Assembly: GCF_902809855.1 (NCBI RefSeq) | Contig: NZ_CADDWJ010000005.1 | Location: forward strand, 1 to 64,000 | Reading direction: 5' to 3' | DNA from: Acinetobacter sp. Marseille-Q1618 | GTDB lineage: Bacteria > Pseudomonadota > Gammaproteobacteria > Pseudomonadales > Moraxellaceae | DNA: 64,000 nt | In this document: positions 24,862-37,100 of the stretch, piece after piece | How positions within the stretch are numbered: position 1 is the first letter of the stretch | How the letters are laid out: every line of letters begins with the position of its first letter | Translations under genes and position numbers: made by a program | Notes under the pieces: generated by a model | The model's input: the letters and a program-made list of their open reading frames with translations, nothing else | Told to the model about the DNA's origin: nothing | The model's database searches: none

Positions 24862-25326
24862 TTACATTTGCGATTGAATATAATTTTGCAAGCCAATCAA
24901 CTCGATCAAACGAAGCTGTTTTTCAAGCCAATACGTATGATCTTCTTCAGTATCATTCATTTGCTGACGAAGCATATCACGGGTTACGTAATCGCCTTTT
25001 TCCTCACAAAGTTTCACACCTTGCGCCAACTTATCACGCACATGATACTCAAGTGCCAAATCTGCTTTTAAACATGTCACCACATCTTCACCAGTAACAA
25101 TGTCATCACGGTTCATGTTCGGTGTACCTTCAAGGAACAAGACGCGACGGATCAACGCATCTGCATGAGATGCTTCTTCTTGCATTTCATGGTCAATACG
25201 TTCATAGATTTTGCTCAAGCCCCAATCTTCATACATACGAGAATGAATAAGATATTGATCACGAGCAGCCAGTTCACCACCGATCAACATATTTAGATAG
25301 TCTATAACTTCTGGATTGCCACGCAT
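24862..25326 (-). CDS. bfr: Bacterioferritin-like ferritin lacking the haem-ligand Met
   Basis: A 154-residue four-helix ferritin aligning well with E. coli Bfr: N-terminus [12 protein letters not shown]-terminus [11 protein letters not shown]. Ferroxidase ligands are kept (Glu18, Glu51, His54, the Glu in A-L-E-Y, and E-E-D-H near the end). The residue matching haem-ligand Met52 is Ala (E-E-A-S-H-A-D against D-E-M-K-H-A-D), so homodimers should not bind haem by the usual bis-Met ligation. The start at 25326 has GGAG 8-9 bases upstream; a longer frame to 25455 is rejected. Stores iron as ferric mineral. Confidence 0.93.
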   Translation of the reverse strand: MRGNPEVIDYLNMLIGGELAARDQYLIHSRMYEDWGLSKIYERIDHEMQEEASHADALIRRVLFLEGTPNMNRDDIVTGEDVVTCLKADLALEYHVRDKLAQGVKLCEEKGDYVTRDMLRQQMNDTEEDHTYWLEKQLRLIELIGLQNYIQSQM

Positions 25327-25498
25327 TTCAATTACTCCATACTCTTTCGCGACATTATGGACAAGTTTTTTCAACAATGCAAAAAATAAAATGTGTAAGT
25401 TTATGATTTTTATAAAATTAAAATGAGAAACATACGCATTTACAGTCACATTCATAAATTTTCTAGATAAAAAATAAGCCCTTGCAAACTTTTGAGCG

Positions 25499-25514
25499 TT
25501 GATAAATTTATCAA
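25499..25514. promoter_or_regulatory. Perfect 16-base palindrome upstream of bfr
   Basis: TTGATAAATTTATCAA is fully self-complementary and lies 173 bases upstream of the bfr start. It could be an operator; I do not recognise the regulator. Confidence 0.4.
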
Positions 25515-26020
25515 TCCGAGCAAATTACTCTATTTTAAGATTTGTAACGATTAGGAATGGGTCTTATTTCATTTATTTTAAGTGACAAAATACACAATCG
25601 TATTCCTATTTTCATGCACACGACGTATAGAAAACTCATGACTCCCCCTACTCATCCAACTTAAATACTTTTAGATAAAATTATTGCTTAATATTTAGAA
25701 AAGGATAGCAAGATCTAAAAACTTTTCACTCTCAAAAAATTATTATTACTTTATTTAATCGTCTTATATCTTTGTCTTATATAATGATTTTTAACATTTA
25801 GATAAAATCATATTGCTAAGAACACAACCGATTTCTTCAGTTAATATTGGATTATTACTTCATTTAGAAAGTCAGCTTTTAAATATAAACTGGTTAACAG
25901 TTTACTCAGGAATCAAAAATATTAGAGTAAGTTTAAACCCATTTAAATAATCAATTAAACATCGTGCTGAAACTCGAAGAAAAACATCTAATACACTAGG
26001 CTAAATCAATTAAATATATC
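25515..26020. other. AT-rich intergenic DNA between bfr and the MgtC-like gene
   Basis: Together with the adjoining sites this is an approximately 800-base gap between divergent genes. It is AT-rich with stops in all frames, and I find no gene, tRNA or repeat in it. Promoters for both neighbours are expected but not clearly visible. Confidence 0.5.
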
Positions 26021-26115
26021 TAAAGGAGTAGGTTTATTGGCTACACAGCGTTGGATGGAACGTTGAATTGTGTATAGCCATCATTTTTTGATGTTGTGAT
26101 AATCACCTTTTAAGA
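26021..26115 (+). ncRNA. Structured 5' leader of the MgtC/DUF4010 gene (candidate riboswitch)
   Basis: The leader starts TAAAGGAGTAGG. A 10-base arm TGGCTACACA (26038-26047) pairs with 26071-26080 with one mismatch and encloses a CGTT/AACG hairpin with loop GGATGG. An alternative hairpin CATCA-TTTTT-TGATG (26079-26093) shares the last bases of the first stem, so the two folds compete. A third small stem GTGA/TCAC (26096-26106) lies just before AGAGGG and the ATG. It matches no riboswitch family I can name with confidence; the GGAGTAG start only faintly recalls yybP-ykoY leaders. Confidence 0.4.
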
Positions 26116-26124
26116 GGGCGCACG

Positions 26125-27399
26125 ATGAATACTGTATTACTTGATTTATCCTTTCAAACATTATTGAGCGTGATGGCCTCTGCTTTAGGTTGTGGATTAT
26201 TAATTGGCTTAGAGCGAGAAAGAAATAATCTTAAAGAAAATACACCCAGTTTTGCTGGACTGCGTTCATTTGCTATTTGTGCTTTACTTGGAGCGGTATG
26301 TTTTTTACTACATCTTGCAGTAGGAATATTTGGTGCATTTTCAGTAACGGTTTTTTGTGTTTATAGCCTCATCAAACAAACCCAAGATATTGGTACCACC
26401 ACTGAACTGGCATTTTTAATGACCTATTTTATTGGTGCATTATGTGTATTTAATATCCCACTAGCAGCAGGGTTATCCGTTGTTTTGTGTTTGATTTTAA
26501 TGGCTAAGCATTCATTGCATTATTTTGCTGGCAATTGGATTCAGCACTATGAACTACGTGATGGTTTGTTTTTACTAGCACTGATTTTAATTGCGCTGCC
26601 CCTGATGCCAAATGAGGCGATGTGGGGTACGGTGCTGAACCCTTATGTGATCTTAAAACTGCTGATCATGATTTTGAGTGTACAGACTTTGGCGCATATT
26701 GCTAAACGACTCTTACCCAACAATAAAGCTCTCATGCTGTCATCTTTAGCATCGGGTTTCGTTTCTAGTACTGCCACTATTGCCAGTTTGGGAATGGAAG
26801 TACGTTCAGGTCAAGCCGACGCTAAGTCGAATGCAGGTGCGGGATTAATTTCTTGTGTGGCAACGTTGTTACAGCTGCTCATTATTGTGGCAGGAATTAA
26901 TTTCGCTTGGTTTAAGGTATTGCTGTTTCCTTGCATTATGGGGATTACAGTGCTGCTAATCTTTGCATTGTTATTAATTCACTTATCTAAAACAACAACG
27001 GATCAACAGGCTGCGATTCAAACTAAGGCTACACATATGGACAGCCGTATGTTTAGTATTAAAAAAGCCTTAATCATTGTCATCACCCTAACCGTGATTC
27101 AAGTAGCAGTATATGGCTTGAATCTATTATTCGGTGATAAAGGGTTGATTATTGCGACATTTTTTGCTTCTTTATTTGAAGTACATGCTGCAATGGCAAC
27201 GGTTGTGCTTCAAGGAACACCTCAACAGATGACTTTGGTATATGCTTTGATGATTGGTTTGACTGCACACGCATTTTCTAAAAGCATTAATGCTTTTTTA
27301 ACTGGCGGAAAGAAATATTTTCTATATTTTGCCCCTGCACAAATACTGCATATGCTAATTTTAATCGCAGTGTTTTGGATGGTTATTCAGCAATTTTAG
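26125..27399 (+). CDS. MgtC/SapB-family membrane protein with DUF4010 domain
   Basis: A 424-residue membrane protein. The N-terminal MgtC/SapB part contains C-G-L-L-I-G-L-E-R-E-R-N-N (about residues 23-35) and F-A-G-L-R-S-F. The C-terminal DUF4010 part includes S-G-F-V-S-S-T-A-T-I-A-S-L-G-M (about 210-224). About 11-12 hydrophobic segments are visible. MgtC-type proteins are linked to growth in low magnesium or acid and to envelope ATP control; the role of the DUF4010 branch is not settled. AGAGGG lies 7-8 bases before the ATG. The structured leader suggests cation or stress control. Confidence 0.88.
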   Translation: MNTVLLDLSFQTLLSVMASALGCGLLIGLERERNNLKENTPSFAGLRSFAICALLGAVCFLLHLAVGIFGAFSVTVFCVYSLIKQTQDIGTTTELAFLMTYFIGALCVFNIPLAAGLSVVLCLILMAKHSLHYFAGNWIQHYELRDGLFLLALILIALPLMPNEAMWGTVLNPYVILKLLIMILSVQTLAHIAKRLLPNNKALMLSSLASGFVSSTATIASLGMEVRSGQADAKSNAGAGLISCVATLLQLLIIVAGINFAWFKVLLFPCIMGITVLLIFALLLIHLSKTTTDQQAAIQTKATHMDSRMFSIKKALIIVITLTVIQVAVYGLNLLFGDKGLIIATFFASLFEVHAAMATVVLQGTPQQMTLVYALMIGLTAHAFSKSINAFLTGGKKYFLYFAPAQILHMLILIAVFWMVIQQF

Positions 27400-27625
27400 G
27401 CTTAAGTTTTAAGATATAAGCATAAATTAGGATTATGATTTTACTAATTAATTTATAAAACCAAAGTAAGTCTATCTCAAACTATGTAACAACTTCGCAA
27501 ACTGTTTTTAATTTTTGATATTAGAAATTTATATATAAATATCAAAACTTTTTATTGTTATAAATATTGAATAATCACAGGAGAAGTTGTATAAAAAAAG
27601 AACAATAATAATACGGAGAAATAAT
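27400..27625 (+). other. AT-rich intergenic DNA before a small membrane peptide gene
   Basis: No gene seen. AT-rich, with runs of A and T; likely holds the promoter for the peptide at 27626. Confidence 0.4.
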
Positions 27626-27736
27626 ATGATTCCTAGATACATTAACTACATGTTCTTTTTTTTAATGTTTGTATTACTTACGACGCTCGTGTATTTGATT
27701 GGGAATATATCTTTTGGCTTAGAACGTCTTATATAA
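27626..27736 (+). CDS. 36-residue single-helix membrane peptide
   Basis: ATG with GGAGAA 6 bases upstream, a strong ribosome binding site. The product starts M-I-P-R-Y-I-N-Y-M, then has an unbroken hydrophobic helix of about 18 residues (Phe, Leu, Met, Val, Thr), and ends with G-L-E-R-L-I. A strong GNRA-loop terminator begins 2 bases after the stop. A good ribosome binding site, a transmembrane helix and a dedicated terminator together support a real small protein. Too short for usual gene finders. Function unknown; it could regulate a membrane partner or be a type I toxin-like peptide, though no antisense RNA is evident. Confidence 0.65.
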   Translation: MIPRYINYMFFFLMFVLLTTLVYLIGNISFGLERLI

Positions 27737-27737
27737 C

Positions 27738-27766
27738 AAAAAGCTCATCGAAAGATGAGCTTTTTT
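27738..27766 (+). terminator. Intrinsic terminator of the small membrane peptide gene
   Basis: AAAAAGCTCATC/GATGAGCTTTTT perfect 12-base stem (27738-27749 with 27754-27765), GAAA tetraloop, T-run. Confidence 0.93.
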
Positions 27767-27877
27767 GAAAAAAATATTATTAAAAAACAAAATAATATAT
27801 AAATAGCGTGAGATAAATATCAGTTTATTAAAAAAATGTGATTTACATTTAATTATAACAAAATTATAATTTAATAA

Positions 27878-27926
27878 GATAAAAATCACACCTGTATCAA
27901 TACACAATCGATGCAGGTTTTTTTAT
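27878..27926 (+). terminator. Second terminator-like hairpin, ahead of a lipoprotein gene
   Basis: ACCTGTATC (27890-27898) pairs with GATGCAGGT (27910-27918) with one G-T pair, followed by seven T. Outer bases AGATAAAAA and TTTTTATCT can extend the stem. No gene ends just before it, so it may end a short RNA transcribed from about 27770-27890 or act as an attenuator for the lipoprotein gene at 27960. Confidence 0.6.
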
Positions 27927-27959
27927 CTAAAAAATTTGAATTTTCTAGTGAGTTTTAAT

Positions 27960-28274
27960 ATGAATAAGTTACTTATATTACCTTTAGTTATTGTATTTTT
28001 TTCAGCTTGTGCTGTTAGCAACGATAAGACACAAGTAAAAGGACTAGGTTTAACTTATCAAGCAAATATTAAACAGGATGATAATGGACACTATGTGGCT
28101 GAAGTTGAAGCAGCTCCAGGTGCTGGACGTAAAGGTGGTGCTGAAAGCTACGCAATTAAAAATGCGACAGATTTTTGTGCTAAGCAAAATAAATCATTAA
28201 AAGTAATTAAAAATGAAACAGCGTCACATTTATGGATTAATGGCGTTGCAAAAGTAACCTTCCAATGTAATTAA
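27960..28274 (+). CDS. Hypothetical lipoprotein, 104 residues
   Basis: ATG at 27960 opens a lipoprotein signal: M-N-K-L-L, hydrophobic core, and lipobox F-S-A-C with the acylated Cys near residue 17. An earlier ATG at 27936 would lengthen the signal and lacks a ribosome binding site. The mature part has the pattern A-P-G-A-G-R-K-G-G-A-E-S-Y-A and two more Cys that may pair. I do not recognise the family. Predicted envelope location; function unknown. Confidence 0.75.
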   Translation: MNKLLILPLVIVFFSACAVSNDKTQVKGLGLTYQANIKQDDNGHYVAEVEAAPGAGRKGGAESYAIKNATDFCAKQNKSLKVIKNETASHLWINGVAKVTFQCN

Positions 28275-28459
28275 TAGATGAATGTACTTTTAAATTGCTA
28301 TGCTTTTAAGTAGACAAAATGTCTAAGTTAAATCAGAAATTCTATTATTTTTGATTTTACACACAGTTTAATAGCAGAGATCAATTGTTCTAAAAGCACC
28401 TAGACCTATGGCTCTGATGAGAAATAGGTCTAAATCAACTAAAAATTAGAAACTAAAAC

Positions 28460-30616
28460 TTAGAAATCAAAACTTACACCAAGCTTATAAGTTCGTGCGC
28501 CTCCTACTAACGCATAGTTTTCCGCAGTAAACATGCCTTCCCAATATTTTTTGTCTGTCACATTATCCACGTTAGCAAGGAAAGTGGTATTTACGCCACC
28601 TAGTTGAGTTTTATAACGTGCGCCCACATCAACAATTGTATAATCAGGTAATTCTAAGCTGTTGGCATTATTCATATATTGTTTACCGACATAGTTGATA
28701 CGAGTATTCACATTTAAACCATCAACAAATGGAATTGCATAATCCAAACCTAAAGAAGCTGTCCACTCAGGAACACCATAGACTGTATTACCCTCGTTTG
28801 CTAAAGCTTTGGTGATTTCAGCTTCAGTATATGCAACATTAGCCATCAAATTTAAACCATTGACAATTTCACCTGAAACAGCCCATTCCACACCACGTGA
28901 GCGTGTTTCTGCATCATCTTTCACCTCATTAGTTATAGTATCTTGATAAACATTAGGCTTTTCAATTTGGAAAAGTGCTAAGGTATTTAACCACTTACCC
29001 GCTTGATATTTAGCACCAACTTCGTATTGTTCAGTTTGGAATGGTGCTAAGGTTTCACCTTTATTTGTTGCTGTTGGATAAGTAATATCTGAAATGTCCA
29101 CACCTTCAGATAATCCCTCTACATAACTTGCATAAAGTGAAAGGCTCTCACCGAATGGTTTCACTACAATGCCTAAACTTGGAGAAACTTTGTCTTCACT
29201 ATAGGCAGTATTTTTATGCAAATTTTTAGTATCAATGTCTTGGTAACGAGCTCCAAGAATCAATTGTAAACGATCATCCAGCATAGAAAGTTGATCTGTT
29301 AATGTATAACTTACATAATCATTATCACCAAATGGAGAAATCGTTGGCTTCTGGTTTGGCATATTTCCCGCATGAACAGGATGATAAATATTAGTATTAA
29401 ATGGAACTGGTGTTGCACCTTGTGCTTTATGTTGGCTATATTTTCGATTTAAATAATCTGCTCTTAAACCCAAAGTATGCTGGATCGAACCCGTAGCAAA
29501 TTTCGCTTCAAATCCAGCATTCGCAACAGTATTTTTTTCTTGTGAACCTACACGATAATATTGCGAACTTGCTGAACCATCGACATTGGTCACGATCATA
29601 CGTGTACCAAATAAATGTCCTGCGTATTGTTTTTCTACATAACCCACACCAGCAAATGCTTTAATATCAGGTGTGAATTTATATTCTCCTGATAATCCTA
29701 CAAAATTACTTTGGGTATTTCCTTGTAAATATGGAAAATAATTTAAATCCCCTGCTGGTGCTGAAAGTACTTGGTCAATGCCTTGTTTATCCGCATTTTT
29801 AACCCCCATTGCAATCATCGCAGGTGAACCACCTTTACGGTTATCTTTTATTGCATATGAGTCAAAATTAATTTTTATTTTATCAGTACTATAGTCGGCA
29901 GCAATTGCCCCTGAAATATGACGGTCATCCATTGCGTCGATGATATGCTCACCTTGTCCATATACACCATTTACACGAATACCAAATTCTTTGTTTTCAC
30001 CAAAACGACGAGCAATATCAAAACCAGATTGATAATAGCCCCCATCTTCAAAAGATGCTGACACTTGAGTAAGTTCTTTGTCAGCACGTTTTGAATTGGC
30101 AACCACAACACCACCCACACTTCCAGTCGGTGCAACACCAGCGACTAAGGCATTTGGTCCTTTTAACACTGTGACATTTTCTAAAAACTCAGTGGGAATA
30201 CGTCCATACGGTGCAACACCATAAAATCCGTTATAAGACATATCTTCATGATTCACATCAAATCCACGGATTTTAAAATTTTCATTTAAATGCCCTTGAT
30301 TGGTCGTGATACGAATACTTGGATCATTTTTAAGAACTTCAGCAACCGTAGCAGCTTGTTGTTCTTGTATCAGTTTTTCACTATATGCTGCTATCGTAAA
30401 AGGTGTATCTACAATTTTTTTGTTGCCTAATGGACCTAAATGGGTTTGTTGTTTAAGTTGACCATTGGCAAAAGTCTCATCTTTTTTGGTTTTCGTGCTT
30501 GTAAAACTGTGGGCAAAGTTGCAACATCATCTTCCGCCCATACAAAAGTGCTTAAAGTGCTTGTCATCATGGCAAGTCCAATTGAACTGGCTAATACTTT
30601 TTGAAAATGAAAACAT
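28460..30616 (-). pseudogene. TonB-dependent siderophore receptor with two apparent frameshifts
   Basis: The main frame (28460-30256) covers most of the plug and the whole beta-barrel, ending K-L-G-V-S-F-D-F with a C-terminal Phe. Reading upstream, the same frame continues through N-F-K-I-R-G-F-D and I-V-D-T-P-F-T-I, a typical plug start, to K-K-D-E-T-F at about 30482. There the signal-peptide part continues in another frame (V-L-A-S-S-I-G-L-A-M-M-T to L-P-T-V-L-Q-A-R-K). One missing A in the A-tracts (plus strand T-tracts 30482-30493) joins them. A second slip in the T-run just after ATG 30616 separates the start codon. Restored length is about 718 residues. Two Fur-like boxes lie upstream. 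Pseudogene, or homopolymer sequencing errors. Confidence 0.85.
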
Positions 30617-30634
30617 AGTTAAACACATAAAAAA

Positions 30635-30653
30635 ATAATGAGAATGATTATTA
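30635..30653 (-). promoter_or_regulatory. Fur-like box upstream of the TonB receptor
   Basis: ATAATGAGAATGATTATTA matches the 19-base Fur consensus GATAATGATAATCATTATC at most positions. It is about 20 bases upstream of the receptor's ATG on the minus strand, fitting iron repression. Confidence 0.65.
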
Positions 30654-30721
30654 TATTCATAATTATTTATGTTAAATATTGTAATATATGATTGATATGA
30701 ACTTTTATCTAAATTAACAAT

Positions 30722-30740
30722 AATGAATACTATTCTCATT
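30722..30740 (-). promoter_or_regulatory. Second Fur-like box
   Basis: AATGAATACTATTCTCATT is an imperfect inverted repeat resembling the Fur box, about 106 bases upstream of the receptor start. Confidence 0.5.
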
Positions 30741-30775
30741 TATAAAAATAAGTTTAATTGATTATTTTTAACAAT

Positions 30776-30799
30776 AAAAAAGGAGAGCTTAAACTCTCC
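30776..30799 (-). terminator. Intrinsic terminator of ligA
   Basis: GGAGAG/CTCTCC stem (30782-30787 with 30794-30799), 6-base loop, T-run on the minus strand (A-run 30776-30781). Confidence 0.9.
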
Positions 30800-30815
30800 C
30801 AATTGGATGAATATC

Positions 30816-32897
<2,082 letters not shown>

Positions 32898-33020
32898 TTA
32901 TAAATGAATTTTGTTGCATGAAATAAGTAAATGCTATGCGCTTAACGACAGTTTTTGTCGTTTCAATATCTTAAGCTGAATTAACAGCCATTATTTTTGT
33001 ATTTTCAACAATTCAACCAA

Positions 33021-33056
33021 ATAAAAAAATCCCGTCATATATTTATGGCGGGATTT
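33021..33056 (-). terminator. Intrinsic terminator of the smc-zipA unit
   Basis: A 13-base stem, 33027-33039 with 33044-33056 (core ATCCCG/CGGGAT, one mismatch-type pair), with a T-run on the minus strand. Confidence 0.88.
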
Positions 33057-33076
33057 TGATGACATAAATTTATGTT

Positions 33077-34099
33077 TTAAGCTTCTTGTGTTGAACGATA
33101 ATCGATGGCTTTATGACGCCAATGTTCTTTTAACTGTGGCGTAAATTCTAGGTTATTCTCATCATATACCGTGCCATCCACTTCACGAGCAATTAAGCCT
33201 GCAATGCTTGCCATGGTATCAAAACCTTTTTGTACATTGCTATGTGGCAACGCCAAGAAAAATGCTAAACCTTTGACTTGTTCCGTCGACAACGTTTCAA
33301 GGTCAAATCCTGCTGGGCCTTCATCAGTAATGCGTAATACAGAGAACATTAACGGACTTGGCTCATCAATATTGTCATAACGATGGAAACATGAAAGCTC
33401 ACCAAAACGTAAGCCGTATTTAAGTAAAACTTTTAAGGTTTTATCGCCAGACAGTGCTTTACGTGGGTTTGGATAAACATTCAAAGCAATGATACTTTCC
33501 GCATTGGCTAAACTGCTTTCATCATCAAAACGTTGTTGCTCATGTAAATGTACATCTAAAATACTGCTTTCTTCATCAAAGTCTTTGATTTCAGCCGTTT
33601 CAATATTTGGATTTAAACTAAACTCTTCTGTTTTAAGTTCTGTGGTTTCCGTAGCTTCTGTTTGTTCAGCATTTTGATTATTTTCTATCGTATTTTCAGC
33701 ATCATCTGTTTTTTCAACTGTTGTAGCTTCAACAGTTGTTTCTTTTTCGACTTCCGCAGTTTTATTTTCAAGGCTGCCTGAATGGGTTTCAGATGCTGTC
33801 ACTGGTGTAGTAGGTGTAGTAACAGTTTGTTCTTTTTCTATCCCTTGGGCTGCTTCAGCAATAGGTGCTGCATCTAAATTGTGTAAGTCAGGTTCAACAC
33901 GCGCTGTTTCTTTTACAGGAACGGCTTGAAGTTGATCACGAACATGACGTGGAATAACAGGCTGATTACTTTCTGAGTTAATGTGTAACTCTGATTCTAA
34001 AGAAGGTGCTGTATCATCTGATTTGCGTAAAACCATTCTTAGACCAATAAGAATAATAATGACTGCAACAACAATCCCAACGATTGTGGTGATTTCCAT
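33077..34099 (-). CDS. zipA: Cell division protein ZipA
   Basis: A 340-residue protein with a single N-terminal membrane helix (residues 4-22, periplasmic N-terminus), a long acidic Glu/Thr/Ala-rich linker (about 30-190), and a C-terminal ZipA domain (about 205-335) that binds FtsZ tails. It tethers the Z ring to the membrane. The order smc-zipA-ligA is common in gamma-proteobacteria. Only 1 base separates it from the smc stop. Confidence 0.93.
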   Translation of the reverse strand: MEITTIVGIVVAVIIILIGLRMVLRKSDDTAPSLESELHINSESNQPVIPRHVRDQLQAVPVKETARVEPDLHNLDAAPIAEAAQGIEKEQTVTTPTTPVTASETHSGSLENKTAEVEKETTVEATTVEKTDDAENTIENNQNAEQTEATETTELKTEEFSLNPNIETAEIKDFDEESSILDVHLHEQQRFDDESSLANAESIIALNVYPNPRKALSGDKTLKVLLKYGLRFGELSCFHRYDNIDEPSPLMFSVLRITDEGPAGFDLETLSTEQVKGLAFFLALPHSNVQKGFDTMASIAGLIAREVDGTVYDENNLEFTPQLKEHWRHKAIDYRSTQEA

Positions 34100-34100
34100 A

Positions 34101-37100
34101 CTAAGACTCCGCGGCTAAACCGTATTCTTTTGCCTCTTCCAAATTTACAGTGACGAGTTTTGATGTTCCCGGTTCGGGCATCGTCACACCCAGCAAATCG
34201 GTTGCCATCGTCATTGCAACTTTATTATGCGTAATGTAAATGAATTGTACTTGTTCAGAAAGCTCTTTTACCAAATTACAAAATCTTCCTACATTCGCAT
34301 CATCTAATGGTGCATCTACTTCATCCAACACGCAAAAAGGCGCAGGATTTAATCTAAAAATAGAAAACACTAATGCCAACGCAGTGAGTGCTTTTTCGCC
34401 CCCTGACAATAATGCCAGTGAACTGTTACGTTTACCTGGTGGACGTGCCATTAATTTAACACCTGATTGCCAGTCATCTTCAAGGCTTAAACTGGCTTCA
34501 CCACCATTAAATACTTTAGGGAATAAATGTTTGAGTTCGGCATTGACCCGATCAAAGGTATTCATAAATAATTTTTTAGTTTCTTGGTCAATACTTTTCA
34601 TGGCATTTTTGAGTTGCTCAACAGTATTTTCCAAGTCTTGCATTTGATGGCTGAGTTCTTCATAACGCTGCGATACTTCTAAATATTCTTCTGATGCTGC
34701 TAAATTTACCGCACCTAATTTTTCAAACTGACGTTGCGCTTTTTCTAGATTTTGTTGATGACTCGCCATATCAATGCTAAGACCTTGTTTGACTTTGGCA
34801 TTTAGATCATTGAGCTGTTCTGAATAATGTTGTAAGTCAGACTTTGCCACTTGCCATGCCAAACGTTTTTCTTCTAACTGCGTACGTAATTTTTCATCAT
34901 TTTGCTGATGTAAATGGCGCATTTCAGTAAGATTTTGCTGTTTCGCTTGTACACTATTTAACTCAACTTGCCATTCTGCCCAAGTTTTTTGCAACTTCTC
35001 AGTCAGTTGTGATTGTTCTGTATATTGTGTTTGTAGCGTTGGCAATTCGAGCTGAATCGGATCAACAAATTTTTTAGCTTGCTCCATTTGTGCCAAGACT
35101 TGTTGATACTGTACTTTAGAAAAATTTAGATCTTTTTCTAATAACTCTGTTTGTTGTTTATTTTGTTCCAACAAACGACGTGTCGCTTCTAAATTTTGTT
35201 GTTTGCTTTGTGCTGCCTGTTGCTGTGCTTCTAACTGTTCATTGAGCTGATCAAGTTTATATTGCCAAGTTTTATATTCAGGCAGATTTTGCTCAAGTTT
35301 AAATTGCAAAGCGTGCAAATCAATGTCCAAATCATCTTTTTGCATGGCATCTTCTTCAAGCTGCTCATCCAACTGTTGTAATTGATGATTGAGCTGTAGC
35401 TTTTGTAAATCAAAAGCTTGGCTTGCACTTTGCTGTTTGGCGATCTGCACATCAACACTTTGCAACTGTTTTTGCTGTGATTTTAGTTGTTCTTGTTGCT
35501 GTTGTAATTGTGTTTTTAACGCAGCAATCTGTTGTTGTACTTGAGGTAATAATACTTCTGCAGCCGTCAACTGCGGTTGTAATTCAACAAGTTTTTGCTC
35601 AATTTCATCTAAACGAATCCGATGGCTGAGCGCCCCTTGTGCTGCTTGACTGGCTTCATCATAGAACAGTCCAATCACCCAATCTTGTCCCACATGATAA
35701 CCATCAAGACTCAGAATACTTTGTCCAGCAGTTAACTGCTTTTGTGTAGCTAAAGCTTGCGCTAAATTTTCAGCAATTGCGACTTGATTCCACAATGAGT
35801 TTTGTGGTGTTTCAATCCAATCTGCTAAACACGTTAAATCATTCAGTTGAATCTGCGCTTGTGCATCAGATGCTTTAAGCTGACGTGCGGCACTTTCAGC
35901 AAAATCAAGCTGCGCATCGATAAGATGTGCCGACAACCATTTTGCTAAAAATTTTTCTACAAGGTGTGCATGGGCTTTACCTTGCTCAGTCAACTGTAAA
36001 ACTTGCATCAACGGTACAGCATTGCTATCTATTTTGAGGCTAGTTTTTGCCATCAATTGATTAAGATTTTTTTGTTCAGATTGTAAGACCTGAATCTCAG
36101 CTTTTAGATTGGCACAAACTATTTTCTGGTGATTGTACTGTTCCTGCGCTTGCTCAGATTGTGTTTTAAGTTCAATAATTTCATTTTCCAACACAATAGT
36201 CTGCGCTTGAATTGAACTTTTCTCTTGCACAAATTGACTTAAATCTTCGTTTTGAAATTGATTTTGAATCTGTACAACCTGTTGTTTCAACGTATCTTTT
36301 TGCTGCTCAAGTCGGCTGACATTTTTACTTAAATGCTCAATCTGTGCCTGCATTTGTGCTTTTTGTTGTTGCTGTTTTTCAACCTGAGTTTTGATCTGTT
36401 CAAATTGTTGTTGTGCTTCGATTTGCTGCGCTTTTAAATCTACACCACTTTGCTGAGCAAGTTGGGTTTCAGACTCTAATTGTTGTAAATTTTGGCTTTG
36501 CTCATCAACCTGCGCAAATAAAGTATCCAATTGTAATTCAAGCAGTTGGATACGTTCTTTGGTTTGAACTTTTTGTTGTTGTAATTGTCCAACCATTTCT
36601 GAATTTTGTTGAAATAAAGTCTGCTTTTGCTCTAAAGTCATCTTTAATTCAGACAGTTTTTTCTCTGCCAATTGCCATTCTTGTTGCAAGGGTGAGGATT
36701 GTTGAATCAGCCGTTGAAATAACTCACTCGTAGCGGCAAGATCATGCTCCAACGTGCTCATATCTGAACGAACCAACTTAAAATGTTCGCCCAATTCATT
36801 CATTTCTATCGAATATTGTTCTTGTAAACGAAAACTTTGTTCACATTGAAAAGATAAAATCTCAATTTTTAAAGTGCGAATTTGCGTTTCTAATGTTTTG
36901 TACTGCACCGCAGATTCAGACTGACGCTTTAAGGTTTTGAGTTGTGACTGTAATTCACTGGAAATATCTTCTAAACGTTCTAAGTTCTGCGTGGTATGTT
37001 CTAGATGTTGCAACGTTTCTTTACGACGCGCTTGATAACGAGAAACCCCAGCCGCTTCTTCGATAAAGACACGCATTTCTTCAGGTTTGGCATCCACCAA

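Noticed and set aside
24586..25071. 161-codon plus-strand frame over the terminator and bfr
   Set aside because: It runs through a strong terminator and opposite a conserved ferritin gene; no ribosome binding site.
26021..26115. Assignment of the MgtC leader to the yybP-ykoY manganese riboswitch
   Set aside because: Only the GGAGTAG-like start fits; the other conserved loops of that class could not be found.
30527..30739. 70-residue minus-strand frame at the start of the TonB receptor
   Set aside because: It is the out-of-frame reading of the receptor's start region; the correct signal peptide appears in the shifted frame.
35423..36733. Long hydrophobic plus-strand frames opposite smc
   Set aside because: Reverse reading of Gln/Leu-rich coiled-coil codons gives Val/Phe-rich nonsense proteins; smc itself is intact.
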